Assembly: GCA_016933095.1 (NCBI GenBank)
Contig: JAFGBP010000066.1
Span: 1-7,202, forward strand
Source: Candidatus Woesearchaeota archaeon
GTDB taxonomy: Archaea; Nanobdellota; Nanobdellia; Woesearchaeales; SM23-78
Length of the DNA stretch: 7,202 bases
Reading direction: 5' to 3'
Shown piece after piece: positions 4,165 to 7,202 of the stretch. Below the pieces are notes generated by a model that saw only the letters and a list, made by a program, of their open reading frames with translations, searched no databases and was not told the DNA's origin. The number at the start of each line of letters is the position of its first letter. The first letter of the stretch is position 1. Both the position numbers and the translations under genes were made by a program.

Positions 4165-5433
4165 ATGAAAGAATCCGTCCGGTCGCTTCTTCAAACTGCG
4201 TTTAGCGACGCGATCAGCCAGAGCGTCAGGGACGCTAAGCTTCGTCTAAGGAAGGACGTCGCGAAATGGCATGCAGGGCGTGTCTTTATCGTCGGTTGGG
4301 GCAAGTCTTCTGACGTCTTCATTGAGGACTTGCTGAAGTCTGTTCCGAGGAGGCGGTTGGCTGGCTGTGCTTACCTTTCATTGAAGAAGTCAAAGGTTTC
4401 CGGCAAGGTTTGGCGGTTCCACGCAACTCACCCTGTCATCACAAGTCAGAACATTAATGGGAGCAAGAGGATCGTCAAGATGCTCTCTGATTCCTGCAAG
4501 GATGACCTCGTCGTGATAATCTCTTCTGGCGGCGGCTCTGCGATGTTCGAGGTGCTGGATTCAAAAGTGAGTCTTGCAAAGGCGCAGGAGTGCATACGCA
4601 GCTTGCTGAGAAAGGACGTCGATATCCGCATCATCAACTACATCCGCAAGGCTTGTTCTCTGGTGAAGGGAGGGAGATTAATCCCTCTCATCGGCTCTGA
4701 CAACGTCTTGGTGTATGTAGTCTCGGATATTGTGTTGCCTGGCGGCCCTTCGGTTGCTTACAGGCACGTCGCTTCAGGTCCTACGATGGGTGAGGGATTA
4801 TCGGAGACTCAGCGCAGGGAGATCCGCTCCAGCATCAGGAGGTCTGGCGCTTTGAGGTTCATCCCTGAAAGCGTTCTTTTGGAGCGCGCTGATAATTGCA
4901 GTCCTCGTCGAGGACAGCGCGTGAGGCACTCCTTGCTCTGCGATAACTCTGCAGTTCAAGATCATCTTGCCAAGAGCCTTGAGAAGAAAGGATTTGTTGT
5001 GAAGAAGAGGAAGACGGCTTATATGGGTGAGAGTTCCAAGGTCGCCGAGATGTTGATGTCAGAGTTCAGGCGAGAGCTCCGAAAGACTAGGAAGAGGCCT
5101 CTTGCTTACATCTGCGGCGGAGAGAGCACTGTCGAGGTGAAAAGAGGCGGGAAAGGCGGACGCCTCCAAGACCTCGCTGCTCGCGTTATCGAGCCCCTCT
5201 CGAAGATTAAAACCAGCCACTTCTTTGGATTCGCGTCTGACGGACAAGACTTCATTCCCGGAGTGGGAGGGGTGTACGTCAACAGCAGGACGTATGGGTG
5301 GTGCAGGAAGGAATTGCAGAAGAGGATCCTGGAGAGCAATACTTACTCGCTCCACAAGCGCTTGGGAAGCCACTTGCGGCCTGGCAAGGCAGTCCTGAAC
5401 GTGTCGGATATCTTGGTGTTCTTAGAGGAATAA
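4165..5433 (+). CDS. glycerate 2-kinase, GckA/MOFRL family
   Basis: Members phosphorylate D-glycerate with ATP to 2-phosphoglycerate, feeding lower glycolysis or taking part in modified Entner-Doudoroff and serine pathways. The protein has 422 residues, the usual family size. The N-terminal (DUF4147) part shows VGWGKSSDVF (43-52) with the conserved GK lysine, THPVI (88-92), the nucleotide-binding SSGGGSAM (120-127), RKACSLVKGGRL (161-172), and VVSDIVLPGG...ASGPT (185-207). The C-terminal MOFRL part has CGGESTVEV (317-325), GKGGRLQDLA (329-338, usually GKGGRNQELA), ASDGQDFIPGVGG (357-369, usually a TDGIDGPTDAAGA-like loop) and NVSDILVFL (412-420). The last three deviate from consensus, so activity is likely but the substrate could differ. 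It follows the alarmone synthetase by 49 bases, with its own promoter in the gap. It is the only recognisable central-carbon enzyme here. Confidence 0.87.
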   Translation: MKESVRSLLQTAFSDAISQSVRDAKLRLRKDVAKWHAGRVFIVGWGKSSDVFIEDLLKSVPRRRLAGCAYLSLKKSKVSGKVWRFHATHPVITSQNINGSKRIVKMLSDSCKDDLVVIISSGGGSAMFEVLDSKVSLAKAQECIRSLLRKDVDIRIINYIRKACSLVKGGRLIPLIGSDNVLVYVVSDIVLPGGPSVAYRHVASGPTMGEGLSETQRREIRSSIRRSGALRFIPESVLLERADNCSPRRGQRVRHSLLCDNSAVQDHLAKSLEKKGFVVKKRKTAYMGESSKVAEMLMSEFRRELRKTRKRPLAYICGGESTVEVKRGGKGGRLQDLAARVIEPLSKIKTSHFFGFASDGQDFIPGVGGVYVNSRTYGWCRKELQKRILESNTYSLHKRLGSHLRPGKAVLNVSDILVFLEE

Positions 5434-5441
5434 CAGTTAAC

Positions 5442-5448
5442 TTTATAA
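5442..5448 (+). promoter_or_regulatory. TATA box of the gene at 5473
   Basis: TTTATAA is centred about 28 bases before ATG 5473, again predicting a leaderless mRNA. The box begins nine bases after the glycerate kinase stop codon. Confidence 0.7.
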
Positions 5449-5472
5449 GAATCAGCTTGTTTCCGCCAAGTC

Positions 5473-6258
5473 ATGGTGGAAGCTGTGAGAACTAGTCCTG
5501 TGAGTATTTCTGCTGTTCTTGGAGAAACTGGCTTAAAGGAAGTTTCGGAATACCCTTCGCAGTACGTGTGCCAGGTTCTAAACGGCGATTACAGGCCGCC
5601 TGTTGGTGTGACTCTTGGCATGGAATTGGAGCAGGACGGGCTGGAAGCCAGGATTAACGAGGAGTTTGAGAGGCAGAAGGCAAGGCTCTCCGTGCACGTC
5701 ACGCCCGAGTCCATTGCTAGGATTGTTTTCGCCCTTCCCTTTAGCAGTTACTTCCAGTATAAGACCGAGCCGACAGAAGTGAGTGTTCAGATTAGCAAGA
5801 AGTACGACGTGAGATTATCAATCTTCACGACATTGTATGATAAGCAGCATGTTGACAAGTATGTTGTTTATGAAGGTCGTTTTGAAAAGGAGATCCTTGA
5901 GGCGAGGATTGACTATTCTCCGAGGAAGGAGAGACTGAACATTTGTCTGGAAGCAACAAGAAAAGTTTATTATAGGCACGAGATTAAGTTGGAGGCCGGT
6001 TTTTTTGATGCTCCAGTCGCGGCGTTGCGAAAAGTCAAGGCTCATGGCCTGCGAGAGATCTATGGGCAGCACAGGGACCTTGCCATTGCCGCTTTCATGC
6101 AGGTCGAGAGGATGAACGAGTACATCGTCAAGGCTGTTGATGCGCATTACAAGAGGCAGGCTAAAGAGGCTTTGGAGAAGAAGAGGATGATGCGCCAGGA
6201 AGTGCAGGAACGTGCTGATTGTTTAAGTCAGCTCGAGGCAATTAGGAAGATGCTGTGA
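5473..6258 (+). CDS. hypothetical cytosolic protein with a helical C-terminus
   Basis: I do not recognise this 261-residue protein. There is no signal peptide or membrane segment. Residues 1-100 are mixed alpha/beta with a central acidic and basic helix (LEARINEEFERQKARLSVHV). Residues 105-190 read as alternating hydrophobic strands (VSVQISKKYDVRLSIFTTLYD, DKYVVYEGRF, EARIDYSPRKERLNICLE), like a beta sheet or barrel. From about 195 to the end it is almost all helix, with the charged AKEALEKKRMMRQEVQERADC suggesting a coiled coil and perhaps oligomerisation. It has only a few Cys and no visible catalytic signature. ATG 5473 is supported by TATA-box spacing, and codon use matches the two genes before it. 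A probable MITE sits about 40 bases after the stop. Confidence 0.72.
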   Translation: MVEAVRTSPVSISAVLGETGLKEVSEYPSQYVCQVLNGDYRPPVGVTLGMELEQDGLEARINEEFERQKARLSVHVTPESIARIVFALPFSSYFQYKTEPTEVSVQISKKYDVRLSIFTTLYDKQHVDKYVVYEGRFEKEILEARIDYSPRKERLNICLEATRKVYYRHEIKLEAGFFDAPVAALRKVKAHGLREIYGQHRDLAIAAFMQVERMNEYIVKAVDAHYKRQAKEALEKKRMMRQEVQERADCLSQLEAIRKML

Positions 6259-6285
6259 CGTATGGTGTGTTCTGGTCTTTGTCTG

Positions 6286-6430
6286 GAACCTGATTGGGAA
6301 CCGTTCAAATTCTTTTGTGCCGCGCTCCGTTCGCCTAGACCTGTAATGGTTGTCCGATTCTAGAGGTTCCGCATATAATATCATCATACTTCGCAATGCG
6401 GCACTTTTTGAACGGTTCCGAACCTGATTG
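6286..6430. repeat. 11-base direct repeats flanking the MITE
   Basis: GAACCTGATTG at 6286-6296 and 6420-6430 directly abuts the inverted ends of the element. If the element and one copy are removed, a continuous sequence remains leading into the TATA box at 6437, which looks like an intact pre-insertion intergenic region. Confidence 0.75.
6297..6419 (+). mobile_element. probable 123-bp MITE with 13-bp terminal inverted repeats
   Basis: GGAACCGTTCAAA (6297-6309) and TTTGAACGGTTCC (6407-6419) are perfect inverted repeats at the ends of a 123-base segment. GAACCTGATTG flanks it on both sides (6286-6296 and 6420-6430), as an 11-base target-site duplication would. A second inner inverted pair, GTGCCGC (6317-6323) and GCGGCAC (6398-6404), extends the fold. 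There is no coding capacity, so it would need a transposase from elsewhere. Eleven-base duplications occur in several IS families, IS4 among them, so the source is open. The strand is arbitrary. An alternative is a structured RNA gene, but the exact direct repeats abutting the inverted ends favour insertion. Confidence 0.75.
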
Positions 6431-6436
6431 GAAACA

Positions 6437-6445
6437 TTTATAAAT
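6437..6445 (+). promoter_or_regulatory. strong TATA box just after the MITE
   Basis: TTTATAAAT is one of the best TATA matches in the window and predicts initiation near 6466-6470. It lies seven bases after the right target duplication. It could give the FKBP gene a 5' leader of about 155 bases. Confidence 0.6.
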
Positions 6446-6466
6446 GACTTGGGGTTCGTGATTCTC

Positions 6467-6622
6467 ATCAAGTGGTTCTGAGTTCAGGAAAATCAGGAAC
6501 TACTTCGGAGAGCATGATTCCTTGCATATCAAAAAAATTAAATATGCGAGGGTGTTGGTTATATTCAACAGATCCTGGATTTGTTTATGGGTTTGTTAAT
6601 GGATGCATGAGGTGCATGTTCA
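6467..6622 (+). other. AT-rich leader region before the FKBP gene
   Basis: This stretch has no supported gene. GTTCTGA (6475-6481) can pair with TCAGGAAC (about 6493-6500) with one bulged base, and TCAGGAA occurs twice nearby. Weaker TATA-like sites (TTATATT near 6560, TTTATGG near 6584) could give shorter leaders. No riboswitch class is recognised. Confidence 0.4.
6609..6614 (+). promoter_or_regulatory. SD site of the FKBP gene
   Basis: GAGGTG lies eight bases before ATG 6623. It fixes the start and overlaps an in-frame TGA at 6608-6610, which rules out any upstream extension. Confidence 0.75.
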
Positions 6623-7202
6623 ATGATCAAGAAGGGAGATTTTATAGAGCTGGATTACACTGCAAAGCTGAAGGAGACTGGGGATGTCTTCGACACCACG
6701 TCTGAGGCTGTTGCCAAGGGAGTCGGCAGCTATGACAAGAAGTATAATTACAAGCCAGTCATCATCTGCGTGGGAGAGCACCACTTGATTCCAGGCCTTG
6801 ACGACGCTCTCGTCGGCAAGGACTTGGGTGAGCACAAGATTGAGATATCGACTGAGAAGGGTTTTGGAAAGAAGAGGACTGACCTCTTGAAGCTCATCCC
6901 TTTGAGGCTTTTCAAGAAGGACAAGGTCGACCCGTTCCCTGGCCTCGAGGTCAATATCGACGGCCAGCTGGGTTTTGTGAAGAGCGTGTCTGGCGGCAGG
7001 GTCATCGTGGATTTCAACCACCCTTTGTCAGGCAAGGACTTGGTCTATGAGGTCGCTATTAAGAGGATAGTGACTGATCCGCTGGAGCAGATAAAGGCTG
7101 TTCTTGAGCTCATCAGGATGCCTCATAAGGGCATTGACATAGTGGATGATGCAGCTACGATCACGATCGACCAGGACATTCCTGTCGAGGTCTTGGCAGG
7201 CA
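6623..7202 (+). CDS. FKBP-type peptidyl-prolyl isomerase, SlyD-like, 3' end outside the window
   Basis: This is a cytosolic folding catalyst and chaperone that speeds cis-trans isomerisation at proline. The frame is open for 193 residues and runs off the window. The first FKBP half (MIKKGDFIELDYTAKLKETG, DVFDTTSEAVAK) includes the usual V-F-D-T-T; ICVGEHHLIPGLDDALVG (48-65) follows the family pattern for the active-site region. An insert-in-flap domain is at about 85-125, and DFNHPLSGKDLVYEV (130-144) is the SlyD/archaeal FKBP signature. After about 155 there is a C-terminal extension, as in the long archaeal FKBPs (about 230-250 residues, Methanocaldococcus FKBP26 type), rather than the metal-binding His tail of bacterial SlyD. 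The SD site at 6609 sets the start. Codon use matches the housekeeping-like genes in the window. Confidence 0.93.
   Translation, partial: MIKKGDFIELDYTAKLKETGDVFDTTSEAVAKGVGSYDKKYNYKPVIICVGEHHLIPGLDDALVGKDLGEHKIEISTEKGFGKKRTDLLKLIPLRLFKKDKVDPFPGLEVNIDGQLGFVKSVSGGRVIVDFNHPLSGKDLVYEVAIKRIVTDPLEQIKAVLELIRMPHKGIDIVDDAATITIDQDIPVEVLAG

Noticed and set aside
6297..6419. The inverted-repeat region as a structured non-coding RNA gene
   Set aside because: Exact 11-base direct repeats abutting the inverted ends are better explained by transposition, and no known RNA class fits.
6472..6705. A 77-codon frame starting at GTG 6472, with several Cys, just after the TATA box at 6437
   Set aside because: It overlaps the well-supported FKBP gene by 83 bases in another frame, so its second part is a shadow. 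The GTG start has no SD and there is no family signal. A leaderless start near 6470 cannot be fully excluded.

Overview
The window reads as part of an archaeal chromosome, most likely from a DPANN-type lineage (Woesearchaeota-like). Several signals agree: TATA boxes about 25-30 bases before start codons with no room for a leader, oligo-T termination tracts, two tRNA genes with introns after position 37, many small secreted or membrane proteins of unknown function, a candidate PEF-type C-terminal sorting signal, and a two-domain FKBP like those of archaea. The lineage is my inference; no rRNA or marker gene is present. All genes I support are on the + strand.

Layout. Bases 1-360: end of a small zinc-ribbon protein, open at the window edge. 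Bases 412-834 and 956-1978: two secreted proteins of unknown function, both with clear Shine-Dalgarno (SD) sites; the second has a basic Ser/Arg/Pro-rich region, then an aromatic- and His-rich domain with one CxxCH motif. Bases 2079-2444: tRNA-Lys(CTT) and tRNA-Glu(CTC), each with a 31-base intron. The spacer between them holds a structured direct repeat that carries copies of the tRNA-Lys 3' end. Bases 2450-2908: a secreted protein starting five bases after tRNA-Glu, with a VPEF + membrane helix + basic C-terminus. Bases 2955-3155: a small two-helix membrane protein. Bases 3321-4115: a small alarmone synthetase (RelQ/YjbM-like). Bases 4165-5433: a glycerate 2-kinase of the GckA/MOFRL family. 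Bases 5473-6258: an unrecognised cytosolic protein. Bases 6297-6419: a probable 123-bp MITE with 13-bp inverted ends and an 11-bp target duplication. Bases 6623-7202: an SlyD-like FKBP prolyl isomerase, cut by the window end.

There is little sign of one multi-gene operon. Most genes have their own TATA box, and the alarmone synthetase, glycerate kinase and 5473-6258 genes look leaderless. The secreted proteins at 412 and 956, the small membrane protein and FKBP instead have SD sites. The exception is the tRNA-Lys / repeat / tRNA-Glu / secreted-protein stretch: one strong TATA box precedes tRNA-Lys and I see no convincing promoter after it, so these may form one transcript in which tRNA processing frees the mRNA. 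The most unusual parts of the window are that tRNA spacer repeat and the MITE.
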